DNA from: Phocaeicola_A sp964580305
GTDB lineage: Bacteria > Bacteroidota > Bacteroidia > Bacteroidales > Bacteroidaceae
Assembly (NCBI GenBank): GCA_964580305.1
Contig: CAZOKL010000028.1
Location: 1 to 24,971 of the forward strand
Length of the DNA: 24,971 nt
Direction: 5' to 3'
A program made the position numbers and the translations under genes. The notes beneath the pieces are model-generated. The model worked only from the letters and a program-made list of their open reading frames with translations. It did no database searches and was not told the DNA's origin. Below are positions 14,520 to 22,869 of this stretch, in pieces (the first letter of the stretch is position 1; each line of letters starts with the position of its first letter).

Positions 14520-15905
14520 TCACTCTTCGCTCCTGCCTCCTCCTAAGGCCTGATAAAGACTGATAACCGACTGCAGATAATCATAGTCATCCTCCACCTG
14601 CGTGAGCTGGGCACTCAGAAGTGACTGTTGTGCGGTGATAACATCCAGATAGGTCGTCTCACCAACGTTCATCAAGCCTATGGTAGCCTCAACGGCATCT
14701 TCCAAGGCTTTGACCTGCATGTCGCGTTGATGACTCTTTTCGCCCACAATCTGGTATGCATAGAGGGCATTGCTGACCTCAGCACCGGCGTCCAGAAGCG
14801 TCTGCTGGAAGTTCAGGCGAGCCTGCTCTTGCTGAGCTTTTGTTATCTTCAGGTTGGCAATCAAAGCTCCGCGGTTGAAGATGGGTTGCGTCAATGAAAC
14901 GATGGCACTTTTAATGATTGCTGCCGGATTAATGGTTCCTGACGAACCGTTGGTCCAGCCCAATGTCCCTGTTACGGAAATGTTCGGATAGAATGCCGAG
15001 CGGGCTTTGTTTGTCAGATAGAATGCATTGGCCAGTGTCATTTCGGCCGAGCGCACATCCGGACGGTTAGACAGCAACTGCAAAGGCACCCCGGCATTGA
15101 TTTCGTCTGGCATAACTTGGTCTTCCAGACGTCCGCGGTCAATGTGCTGCGGAGCCATACCTATCAGGGTGGACAGTGAGTTTTCCGTCTCACGGATGGT
15201 CTGACGGATTTCAGCGATGCTCGCAGCCACGGAATAGCAGCTGGCTTCGGTCTGTGCCACACCTGCCTTGTTGCTCATACCCGCCTCCATCATGCTCTTC
15301 ATCATAGTAAGCGTCTGGTTCCACTTCACTTGTGTCTCCTCACTGATCTCCAACTGGCGGTCGAGCATCAAGAGGGTATAATACAAGTTGGCGATATTGG
15401 CAATGACCTGAGAACGTACGGCCTGCTCATAAGCTTCACTTTGCAGCAATGTGGCCTTCGCACCACGTGAGGTGTTCAACAGACTGCCAAACAGGTCAGC
15501 TTCCCAGCTGGCAGTAACCGGAGCTTCCCATGTGCGGTAAGAAGGAGTGTTTTCCATCTTCGTGATACCTCCTTGCGGAGAGAGCGTGAACGAAGGAAGG
15601 AATGACAAACGTGCCGTCATCAATGAAGCCTGTGCCTGCTTCACCTGCAACATGGCATTCTGCAAATCAGTGTTGTGAGCCAACCCCTGCTCTATCAGAG
15701 TTTGCAGTTTGGGATCACGGAACATCTCGCGCCAAGAGATATTTCCCATGTTAGTCGTGTCGCTCACCAAAGTATCGTTCACAGCAACGGTGTCACGATA
15801 AAGCCCTTCCACGGTAATATCATTCGGACGCTTGTATGAGTTATAGATGCCGCAGCTGCTAAACAAAGCAGCTGCACACATCATCAATATTATCTGTTTC
15901 TTCAT
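14520..15905 (-). CDS. RND efflux outer-membrane factor (OprM/TolC-type lipoprotein)
   Basis: This 461-residue protein is the outer-membrane channel of the tripartite pump encoded with it. The signal peptide ends in the lipobox ALFSSC with Cys18 as lipid anchor, as in OprM/CusC-type factors. Two outer-membrane-efflux repeats follow with long alpha-helical coiled segments (LIEQGLAHNTDLQNAMLQVKQAQASL, LLSNRPDVRSAEMTLANAFYLTNKARSAFYPNISVTGTLGW, and near the end YLDVITAQQSLLSAQLTQVEDDYDYLQSVISLYQALGGG). These are diagnostic of the NodT/OprM family. Its ATG overlaps the pump gene stop by 4 bp (ATGA), so the two are translationally coupled. It is the last gene of the operon. Confidence 0.93.
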   Translation of the reverse strand: MKKQIILMMCAAALFSSCGIYNSYKRPNDITVEGLYRDTVAVNDTLVSDTTNMGNISWREMFRDPKLQTLIEQGLAHNTDLQNAMLQVKQAQASLMTARLSFLPSFTLSPQGGITKMENTPSYRTWEAPVTASWEADLFGSLLNTSRGAKATLLQSEAYEQAVRSQVIANIANLYYTLLMLDRQLEISEETQVKWNQTLTMMKSMMEAGMSNKAGVAQTEASCYSVAASIAEIRQTIRETENSLSTLIGMAPQHIDRGRLEDQVMPDEINAGVPLQLLSNRPDVRSAEMTLANAFYLTNKARSAFYPNISVTGTLGWTNGSSGTINPAAIIKSAIVSLTQPIFNRGALIANLKITKAQQEQARLNFQQTLLDAGAEVSNALYAYQIVGEKSHQRDMQVKALEDAVEATIGLMNVGETTYLDVITAQQSLLSAQLTQVEDDYDYLQSVISLYQALGGGRSEE

Positions 15906-18900
15906 TTTACGTCATTGTTTGTATATTGTTCAATATCCGGTTCAACCTCACTGCCTTCCATGTCAGTCCATTCAATCGGTTTGAATTTCTCTTGCAACCA
16001 TTGGAATACAACGAACAACGTCGGCACGATAAATAACTGGCAAATCATACCTATCAACATACCACCGATAGTCGAAGCACCCAGCGTACGGTTACCATGA
16101 GCACCTACACCAAAGGCAAACATCAACGGGAGCAAACCGATAATCATCGCCAAAGAGGTCATCAAGATTGGACGCAGACGAGCAGAAGCACCAAGCACTG
16201 CGGCCCACGAAATACTCATACCTTGCTTACGACGGTCGAGTGCGAACTCAACAATCAAAATAGCATTCTTGGCCAACAGACCCATCAACATAATCAAGGC
16301 AATCTGCATATAGATGTCATTAGACATCGTGCCTAATATCATTGTCAGTGACGGGATGCTTCCCAAGGCAGAAAATCCGTTCACAAACAAGAAGCTACCT
16401 AACAAACCACAAGGAATGGAAAGCAATACGGCCAAGGGTAATATGTAACTTTCATATTGAGCACTCAACAACAAATAAACGAATACAAGACACAAGAGGA
16501 ATATAAGTCCTGTCGTGTTCGTGGTCTGAGCCTCTTCACGTGCCATACCACCCAGCTCATAACCAAATCCGGTAGGAAGGTTCTGTCTTGCCACCTCGGA
16601 GATTGCTTGAAGTGCCTGACCAGAAGTGTAACCGGCAGCCGGTGAAACCATGACCTGAATAGATGTGTAAAGATTAAAACGGCTGATAACGTCAGGACCG
16701 TAAACCTTCTTCAGCGTCACAAACTGTGTAATCGGAGCCATTTCTCCATCAGAACCATACACCTTAATGCTGTTGAGCGACTCCATATTCTTAGTCGCAG
16801 ACGGTTTTGCCTGAATCATGACACGATACATCTTACCGAAACTATTGAAGTTTGAAGCATAAATACCGCCGAAATAACCTTGCATAGTGGTCAAGATATC
16901 ACTCGGACTGAGACCTGCCCGTTTACATGCTGCCACATCAATATCCAGCTGATACATCGGGAAGCTCGGATTGAAGTTCGTAGTAGCCGAGGTGATTTCC
17001 GGACGCGCCTCCAATGCTGCCATATAAGAGTTAACAACCTCATAGAAGTGATCCAAACTACCACCGGTCTTATCCTGCATGTTCACCTCAATATTTGTCG
17101 AAATGGAGTATCCCGGAATCATAGGAGGTGCGAAGAACAGCACCTGAGCATCTTTAAACAGTTTCTGAGAACGCATGAACAATGAAGCCACCACAATGTC
17201 AGAACTCTGTTGTAATGAACGTTCTTCCCAATCCTTCAACTTAATGATGATAGAACCATAAGAAGGACCTTGTCCACTACCAATGAAGCTAAAGCCGGAA
17301 ATAATAGTACGCGACCGAACTGCCGGATCAGCACCAATCAAGCTGTCAACTTTGTTCAAAACTTCCTGTGCACGCTCCTGAGAAGTGCCCGGCGGCAGCG
17401 TCACTGAACCCATAATCGTACCTGTATCCTCATTCGGCACCATACCGGTCGGGGTAGTATTCATAAATACCACCAGCAATGCGATGAGGGCAGCCAAGAT
17501 GCCGAAAGCCAACCCTTTCTTGTGAATAAAGAAAACAACACCTTTTCTATACTTTGCCAAGAAAGAATTATATGTTTGGTTAAATGAGTTCTTAAATTTA
17601 TCAGTCGTCATTCCGAACAAAGCCAACAGACTGATAACAATCAAAAGCGGGCATAAAACAGGATGGTTACTGAAACTGAACAAGCCAAAGATCATACCAA
17701 AGATGGCTATTATCGTAAAGAGAATGACAACTTTCGGATTCATCCATCTACCTATTGCATCAGCATATCGGCCTATCATTATCTTACGAGATTCCTTGTA
17801 AGCCGTACCCATACGTTCTTTCAACGTGGCATTTGAGTTATGCGGTTTCAAGAACAAGGCACACAATGCCGGCGACAAGGTCAAAGCGTTGATAGCAGAG
17901 AAACCAATGGCCAATGCCATCGTAAGACCAAACTGTTGATAGAAAGTTCCCGAAGTTCCGCCAATGAAGCTCACAGGAATAAACACGGCCATCATCACCA
18001 ATGTGATGGAAACAATGGCACCGCCCAACTCACTCATGGCATCGATGGAAGCAAGACGAGAAGACTTATAGCCTTGGTCCAACTTCGCATGGACACCTTC
18101 GACGACGACTATCGCATCATCGACGACTATCGCAATGGCAAGCACCAAAGCTGAAAGGGTCAGCAAGTTCAAGCTAAAGCCCATCAATTTCAAAGCAAAG
18201 AAGGTTGCAATCAAGGCCACAGGAATAGCAATAGCCGGAATCAGCGTTGAGCGCATATCCTGCAAGAAGAGATACACCACGATGAACACCAAGATAAAGG
18301 CTTCAATCAACGTCTTCACCACCTCGTGAATAGAGGCGAACAAGAAGTCGTTGGCACTCTGTGCAATATTGATAGCCAAGCCATCGGGAAGTTGGTCCTC
18401 ATAATCGGCAAGCACCCGTTCTATCTCTTCGATGGTCTCTGTTGCATTAGTTCCTGCCATCTGATAGATAACACAAGTTACAGCCTTATGACCATCTACC
18501 ATATTATTGTAATTATAGTCCTGGCGGCCCAGTTCTATGTCGGCCACATCACCCAAGCGAAGAATTTCACCATCAGACAGCGCTTTGATTACAATGTCTT
18601 CAAATTCGGTCGTGCTCGACAAACGTCCCTTGTAACGTATTGTATATTGGAACGACTGATTACCACGTTCACCAAACTGTCCCGGAGCAGCTTCAATATT
18701 CTGTTCTCCTAAAATTGCTGTAATGTCAGATGGCATCAACTGATATTGTGCCATTACATCCGGTTTCAGCCATATACGCATAGAGTAGTCTGCACTCATG
18801 GCAGAAGCATCACCCACACCACTCACACGCTTGATTTCCGGAATAACGTTAATACTTGCGTAGTTCTCTATGAACTCGATATTATACTTATCCTCTTTAT

Positions 18901-19333
18901 CATAAATAGAGAATACCATCAACATTGATGTCTGACGCTTCTGGGTCGTCACGCCCACCTGTGTTACCTCAGAAGGCAGCAAACCCTGAGCTTGCGACAC
19001 ACGGTTCTGCACATTGACCTGGGCCATGTCCGGGTCTGTGCCTTGATTGAAATATACAGTAATACGCGCAGAACCATTGTTGGTGGCTGTTGACTGCATA
19101 TACATCATGTTTTCCACACCGTTTATCTGGTCTTCCAACGGTGCAACAACAGAATTCAATACAGTCTGGGCATTAGCACCCGTATAGGTCGCACTCACAG
19201 AAATGGTAGGCGGCGCAATGTCCGGATATTGGGTGACAGGCAATGTTGCCAAGCCGATAAGACCCAAGATTACCAACAAAATAGAAATAACCGTTGATAA
19301 TACCGGACGATTAATAAAATTATCTAACCTCAT
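15902..19333 (-). CDS. RND efflux pump, inner-membrane transporter (AcrB/MexB, HAE1 type)
   Basis: This 1143-residue inner-membrane proton-driven drug transporter is about 90 residues longer than typical AcrB. The N-terminus (FINRPVLSTVISILLVILGLIGL) is classic. The proton-relay aspartates are present (IAIVVDDAIVVVE, Asp405-Asp406), as are the TM10 lysine (GLLAKNAILIVEF) and TM11 arginine (RLRPILMTSLAMIIG). The porter-domain signatures (PPTISVSATYTGA, PPGTSQERAQEVLNKV) place it in the hydrophobe/amphiphile group. Between TM6 and TM7, about residues 500-606, lies extra sequence with two further hydrophobic segments (about 534-554 and 558-575). The gene is preceded by the adaptor gene (19-bp gap) and overlaps the outer-membrane factor gene by 4 bp. 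Likely substrates are drugs, bile salts and detergents; none can be specified. Confidence 0.95.
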   Translation of the reverse strand: MRLDNFINRPVLSTVISILLVILGLIGLATLPVTQYPDIAPPTISVSATYTGANAQTVLNSVVAPLEDQINGVENMMYMQSTATNNGSARITVYFNQGTDPDMAQVNVQNRVSQAQGLLPSEVTQVGVTTQKRQTSMLMVFSIYDKEDKYNIEFIENYASINVIPEIKRVSGVGDASAMSADYSMRIWLKPDVMAQYQLMPSDITAILGEQNIEAAPGQFGERGNQSFQYTIRYKGRLSSTTEFEDIVIKALSDGEILRLGDVADIELGRQDYNYNNMVDGHKAVTCVIYQMAGTNATETIEEIERVLADYEDQLPDGLAINIAQSANDFLFASIHEVVKTLIEAFILVFIVVYLFLQDMRSTLIPAIAIPVALIATFFALKLMGFSLNLLTLSALVLAIAIVVDDAIVVVEGVHAKLDQGYKSSRLASIDAMSELGGAIVSITLVMMAVFIPVSFIGGTSGTFYQQFGLTMALAIGFSAINALTLSPALCALFLKPHNSNATLKERMGTAYKESRKIMIGRYADAIGRWMNPKVVILFTIIAIFGMIFGLFSFSNHPVLCPLLIVISLLALFGMTTDKFKNSFNQTYNSFLAKYRKGVVFFIHKKGLAFGILAALIALLVVFMNTTPTGMVPNEDTGTIMGSVTLPPGTSQERAQEVLNKVDSLIGADPAVRSRTIISGFSFIGSGQGPSYGSIIIKLKDWEERSLQQSSDIVVASLFMRSQKLFKDAQVLFFAPPMIPGYSISTNIEVNMQDKTGGSLDHFYEVVNSYMAALEARPEITSATTNFNPSFPMYQLDIDVAACKRAGLSPSDILTTMQGYFGGIYASNFNSFGKMYRVMIQAKPSATKNMESLNSIKVYGSDGEMAPITQFVTLKKVYGPDVISRFNLYTSIQVMVSPAAGYTSGQALQAISEVARQNLPTGFGYELGGMAREEAQTTNTTGLIFLLCLVFVYLLLSAQYESYILPLAVLLSIPCGLLGSFLFVNGFSALGSIPSLTMILGTMSNDIYMQIALIMLMGLLAKNAILIVEFALDRRKQGMSISWAAVLGASARLRPILMTSLAMIIGLLPLMFAFGVGAHGNRTLGASTIGGMLIGMICQLFIVPTLFVVFQWLQEKFKPIEWTDMEGSEVEPDIEQYTNNDVK

Positions 19334-19352
19334 AATATCAATTAATCACGTT

Positions 19353-20552
19353 TTAATTAAATGCAGTTGCCAGGTTTCCTTCATGCTGGTCTTTCAAAGC
19401 CTGTTGATATTTGGCCTCTTTTTGTTGCGGAGTGATGGGAGTTATCTTTTGACCATTCCGCAATGTCTGTACACCTTCTACAACGATTTTATCGCCGTTT
19501 TTCAAGCCACCCGTTACTATATAGTTCAACCCGTCATTCAGATTATAGATTTGAATTTCTGTGTGCTTAACCGTACTGTCTGCCTGAAGCACATAAACAA
19601 ACTTCTTGTCCTGAATTTCCTGGGTTGCATTTTGAGGAATGACACAAACATTCTCCATTGTGTAAGGAAAGACTATGTTGCCAGAACCTCCACTACGCAA
19701 CACATTATTCTTATTAGGGAACAAAGCACGCATGCTTACAGAGCCTGTTGACTGGTCAATTACTCCGCTCACGGCATCAATGCGGCCTTCCTGTTCATAC
19801 ATTGTTCCGTCTGCCAACATAAGTTTCACGGCCGGCATTTTCTCCAACTGCTCTTTCAGGGTGCCTCCCGCTTTTGTCATAGTGAGCAACTGTTTCTCCG
19901 TCATTGAGAAGTAGACATACATGTCGCCAATCTCGGAAACCGTAGTCATCGGGTCTGTAATGGAAGAGCTCACCAGGCTGCCCACACGATAGGGGAACGT
20001 GCCTATGACACCATCAGAAGGGCTGGTGACGGTGCAAAAGTCCAGATTCTGCCGTGCAGCCACCAAACTGGCCTTTGCCTGCGCCAAGTTAGCTTTTGCA
20101 GTCTCCAAATCGTTCAATGCTGTTTGATAATCATACTGACTGATCACCTGTTTGTCAAACAGCATCTTCTTATTTTGAGTGGTCAACTCCTGAGTATGTA
20201 ACGCAGCCTCTGCAGATGCCACATTTGCCTGTGCCTGCTTCTCAGCAGCCTCATATTGAGTAGGATCAATCAGGAACAACGCTTGTCCCTTACGCACTGT
20301 CGCACCTTCGTCCACACAGAGTTTTATGATAAACCCTGAAACCTGCGGACGAATTTCAATATCCTGCGTTCCCTTGATGGTTGCGGGATACTGTGTTGTC
20401 TGCTGACTTGAAGTCAAAGCTACCGACTCGACAGCAAATTCATTGTCACCCATTGACACTCCATTGTTGCCACTGCAAGCATTAAACAACAAAAGCGCTC
20501 CAACACATAGAGCACCTGCACTTGAATAAGTGTACTTCTGTTTTAACTTCAT
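19353..20552 (-). CDS. RND efflux periplasmic adaptor (membrane fusion protein, AcrA/MexA type)
   Basis: This 399-residue lipoprotein has the lipobox LLLFNAC with Cys26. The order of domains is that of AcrA. The first half of the lipoyl domain (IEIRPQVSGFIIKLCVDEGATVRKGQALFLID) is followed by an alpha-helical hairpin rich in Ala/Gln (AAEKQAQANVASAEAALHTQ ... LAQAKASLVAARQNLDFC). Then come the second lipoyl half (TVTSPSDGVIGTFPYRVGSLV) and the beta-barrel and membrane-proximal domains (TEKQLLTM, GSVSMRALFPN, GGLKNGDKIVVEGVQTLRNGQKI). It links the inner-membrane pump to the outer-membrane factor across the periplasm. It is the first gene of the operon, starting about 70 bp downstream of a palindrome that contains the probable promoter. 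No regulator gene is adjacent. Confidence 0.95.
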   Translation of the reverse strand: MKLKQKYTYSSAGALCVGALLLFNACSGNNGVSMGDNEFAVESVALTSSQQTTQYPATIKGTQDIEIRPQVSGFIIKLCVDEGATVRKGQALFLIDPTQYEAAEKQAQANVASAEAALHTQELTTQNKKMLFDKQVISQYDYQTALNDLETAKANLAQAKASLVAARQNLDFCTVTSPSDGVIGTFPYRVGSLVSSSITDPMTTVSEIGDMYVYFSMTEKQLLTMTKAGGTLKEQLEKMPAVKLMLADGTMYEQEGRIDAVSGVIDQSTGSVSMRALFPNKNNVLRSGGSGNIVFPYTMENVCVIPQNATQEIQDKKFVYVLQADSTVKHTEIQIYNLNDGLNYIVTGGLKNGDKIVVEGVQTLRNGQKITPITPQQKEAKYQQALKDQHEGNLATAFN

Positions 20553-20605
20553 ATTTATTCTACCTATTTAAGATTATTTATTGCCATTTTTAAAACTCAT
20601 TCAAA

Positions 20606-20641
20606 CGGAAAAGTTTCCGCGCTACAAATGTATACATTTGT
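20606..20641. promoter_or_regulatory. Palindromic promoter/operator of the RND efflux operon
   Basis: 20624-20641 (ACAAATGTATACATTTGT) is a perfect 18-bp palindrome. On the minus strand it contains TACATTTG (20632-20625), a -7 box for the efflux operon 73 bp before the adaptor ATG; the same box is present on the plus strand. Just downstream in the operon's direction, CGGAAA (20606-20611) and TTTCCG (20614-20619) form a second dyad at the expected transcription start. Either could be a repressor site; this is inferred from symmetry and position only. Confidence 0.45.
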
Positions 20642-20694
20642 TCGGTTTGTATTAAATCTATATCATTAAGTTTGGATAGTTTTAACTAGAAGTT

Positions 20695-20710
20695 ATCCTA
20701 CCTTTAGGAT
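20695..20710. other. Small perfect hairpin in the mrp/efflux intergenic region
   Basis: ATCCTA (20695-20700), loop CCTT, TAGGAT (20705-20710). It has no T-run on either side, so it is not a clear terminator. It lies upstream of the efflux operon promoter. Confidence 0.3.
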
Positions 20711-20780
20711 GATTAACAATCATTCAAATAACATAAAAAATATCACTACTATATCCACTTCATCTGTAACTAAAATCACA

Positions 20781-20800
20781 TGAGACCTTAATATGTCTCA
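20781..20800 (-). terminator. Possible terminator of trmB-mrp
   Basis: TGAGAC (20781-20786) pairs with GTCTCA (20795-20800) over an 8-nt loop, overlapping an AGCTG/CAGCT pairing at 20800-20818. Only a weak T-rich tail follows on the minus strand, so termination here is uncertain. Confidence 0.35.
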
Positions 20801-20820
20801 GCTGATTCTGTTACAGCTTC

Positions 20821-21930
20821 CTACTGTTTACGAGTTTCCACGATGTGCGTCGGAGGTTGCTCGATATTCCGCTTCTCTGTCTGGCGAATCACTTCCTCTG
20901 CCAAACGCAGAAATGCCTGTCCGGTAATGCTGTCCTCGTCCAAAGCCACGGGCTTGCCGTCATCGCCGCCCTCACAAATGCTTTGCACAATGGGAATCTG
21001 GCCCAGCAACGCCACGTGCATCTCTTCGGCCAACTTCTTGACCCCTTCTTTCCCAAAGATGTAATAACGATTTTGAGGAAGCTCGGCCGGAGTGAACCAT
21101 GCCATGTTCTCCACCAGCCCCAATATGGGAACATTGACTTTGTCGTTCGTAAACATGTTGATTCCCTTGCGGGCATCAGCCAATGCCACCTCCTGCGGTG
21201 TGCTCACCACCACAGCTCCGGTCACAGCCAGTGTCTGCACCACGGTGAGATGAATGTCGCTTGTGCCGGGTGGCAAGTCGATAAGGAAATAGTCAAGTTC
21301 ACCCCATGCCGTGTCACCAATCAACTGCTTCAGTGCATTGCTGGCCATGCCGCCACGCCACAGAGTGGCCTGTTCCGGATTGACAAAGAAGCCTATCGAC
21401 AGCAACTTCACACCGTATTTCTCAATAGGGATTATCAGGTCGCGGCCGTCGATGGTTTCGGCGTAGGGACGGGCATCCTCCACATGAAACATCTTGGGCA
21501 TCGAGGGGCCGAAAATGTCGGCATCAAGCAGGCCCACCTTATAGCCCAACTTGGCCAAAGCGACGGCCAGATTGGCAGCCACGGTCGACTTTCCCACACC
21601 TCCCTTGCCCGAGGAGACGGCAATGATGTTCTTCACTTGAGGCAGCAGTTTGCCCACTTCGGGACGTGCTTGCTGAATGGTTTTCACGGAGATGTTGCCC
21701 ACGATGTCCACCTCTGCACCCACATAAGTCAGAATGGCGGTCTCAGCCGCCTTGACGACGGACTTCATAAATGGATCGGTCGGTTTTTCAAAGATGAGCG
21801 AGAAGGACACTTTGTTCCCCTCAATGCGGATATTGTCTTCCACCATACCCGCTTCCACTATGTTCTTGCCCGTGCCCGGATAGCGCACGGTGGCGAGAGC
21901 ATCCAATATCAATTTCGGATAAATAGTCAT
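20821..21930 (-). CDS. apbC: Mrp/ApbC/NBP35-family P-loop ATPase (iron-sulfur carrier type)
   Basis: This 369-residue cytoplasmic protein has an N-terminal DUF59/MIP18-like domain (about residues 1-85) and a MinD-like ATPase with the deviant Walker A GKGGVGKST at 108-116, DADIFGPSMPKM, and DLPPGTSDIHLTVVQT. Family members bind and transfer Fe-S clusters. Unusually, the region that carries CxxC in ApbC/NBP35 reads ENMAWFTPAELPQNRYYIFG, with no cysteines; only one Cys is seen in the whole protein. I use the ATG at 21930. The frame is open to a TTG at 21975 just after trmB, which would add 15 residues (EEKFKKVSKTLTGN after the start) without family character. It follows trmB closely and is probably co-transcribed with it. 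Confidence 0.88.
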   Translation of the reverse strand: MTIYPKLILDALATVRYPGTGKNIVEAGMVEDNIRIEGNKVSFSLIFEKPTDPFMKSVVKAAETAILTYVGAEVDIVGNISVKTIQQARPEVGKLLPQVKNIIAVSSGKGGVGKSTVAANLAVALAKLGYKVGLLDADIFGPSMPKMFHVEDARPYAETIDGRDLIIPIEKYGVKLLSIGFFVNPEQATLWRGGMASNALKQLIGDTAWGELDYFLIDLPPGTSDIHLTVVQTLAVTGAVVVSTPQEVALADARKGINMFTNDKVNVPILGLVENMAWFTPAELPQNRYYIFGKEGVKKLAEEMHVALLGQIPIVQSICEGGDDGKPVALDEDSITGQAFLRLAEEVIRQTEKRNIEQPPTHIVETRKQ

Positions 21931-21978
21931 ATTGCCAGTTAGTGTTTTTGATACTTTTTTAAACTTCTCCTCCAAGCA

Positions 21979-22737
21979 TCATTTGCTCGTCTGGAGACTG
22001 CTGCGCTTGCTGCGGTTGTAGCTGCGATAGTCGTCGAGTTCGATGTCGATGTCGGGTTCACAAAGCTCACCGTCCTGCGGCAGGCGGAACATCACATACT
22101 TGATGGTCAGCCCGCGGTCAAGCCACTGCTGTTCATAATATGTGCGGATGCTCAGAATGTCGTCTGCCAAACCGGAGTGATAGAGGTCGTCCGTCAGGAA
22201 TTCAACCGGCAAATGATTGTGCTCTAACATGCAGCGGGTATAAGTGAACAGGAAGTTACTGTCTGTCTTCACATGCACCAGTCCTCTGTCGGCCAGGAAC
22301 TTGCGATAACGCTCCATGAAGAAGGTCGAGGTCAGGCGCTTGGTTGCCTTCTTCATCTGCGGGTCGGAAAACGTAAGCCAGATTTCGCTCACCTCGGCCG
22401 GAGCAAAGAAGCGTTCGATAATCTCAATGTTCGTGCGCAGGAAAGCCACATTGGCCAATCCTTCCCGGAGAGCTTCGGTCGCTCCTGTCCACATGCGGGC
22501 GCCTTTGATGTCCACACCGATGAAGTTTTTTTCCGGATAGCGGCGTGCCAGCCCGACGGTGTATTCACCACGCCCGCATCCCAACTCCAGAACTATCGGG
22601 TTGTCATTCTTGAAAAAGTTATGGTTCCAATGCCCTTTCATCTCGAAAGGCACATCATCGACCACCGAATACGGATATTCAAACACGTGCGGATAAGTCC
22701 GCATATCTGCAAACTTTTCCAATTTGTTTTTCCCCAT
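21979..22737 (-). CDS. trmB: tRNA (guanine-N7-)-methyltransferase TrmB
   Basis: This cytoplasmic enzyme of 252 residues makes m7G46 in tRNA using S-adenosylmethionine. The SAM motif I is VLELGCGRGEYTVGLARRYP, followed by NFIGVDIKGARMW, the family signature IWLTFSDPQMKKATKRLTS (the FPDPWPKxRHxKRRL region of TrmB) and HVKTDSNFLFTY. The frame is open to an ATG at 22827. Those 30 extra residues form a hydrophobic signal-like stretch, and the probable promoter box (22767-22774) lies inside it, so the ATG at 22737 (MGKNKLEKF) is the better start. The mrp gene follows directly on the same strand. A terminator separates it from ilvE upstream. Confidence 0.92.
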   Translation of the reverse strand: MGKNKLEKFADMRTYPHVFEYPYSVVDDVPFEMKGHWNHNFFKNDNPIVLELGCGRGEYTVGLARRYPEKNFIGVDIKGARMWTGATEALREGLANVAFLRTNIEIIERFFAPAEVSEIWLTFSDPQMKKATKRLTSTFFMERYRKFLADRGLVHVKTDSNFLFTYTRCMLEHNHLPVEFLTDDLYHSGLADDILSIRTYYEQQWLDRGLTIKYVMFRLPQDGELCEPDIDIELDDYRSYNRSKRSSLQTSK

Positions 22738-22766
22738 GAGCTTTGCTTTAAGAATTTTTCGCCCGG

Positions 22767-22774
22767 CAAAAGTA
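22767..22774 (-). promoter_or_regulatory. -7 promoter box of trmB (decides the start codon)
   Basis: The minus strand reads TACTTTTG, a TAnnTTTG match, with CTTG about 19 bp upstream as a -33 candidate. It is 29 bp before the ATG at 22737 and inside the longer open frame, which argues against the start at 22827. Confidence 0.55.
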
Positions 22775-22798
22775 CAAAGAAAAAAGAAGATAACAAGA

Positions 22799-22841
22799 GA
22801 AACGCAGGCCGCACAAATGACTTTCATGCGGTCTGCGTTTC
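22799..22841 (-). terminator. Terminator of ilvE
   Basis: GAAACGCAGGCCGCA (22799-22813) pairs with 22827-22841 over 15 positions (one G-T pair), with a 13-nt loop. A T-rich stretch follows on the minus strand. It begins 28 bp past the ilvE stop. Confidence 0.7.
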
Positions 22842-22869
22842 ATTGGTCAAAAGTTCTCAAAGGTATGCC

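Noticed and set aside
20845..21942. 365-codon plus-strand frame antisense to mrp
   Set aside because: It is a shadow of the real mrp gene: rich in His, Gln, Leu and Cys with no recognisable domains, while the opposite frame has clear ATPase motifs.
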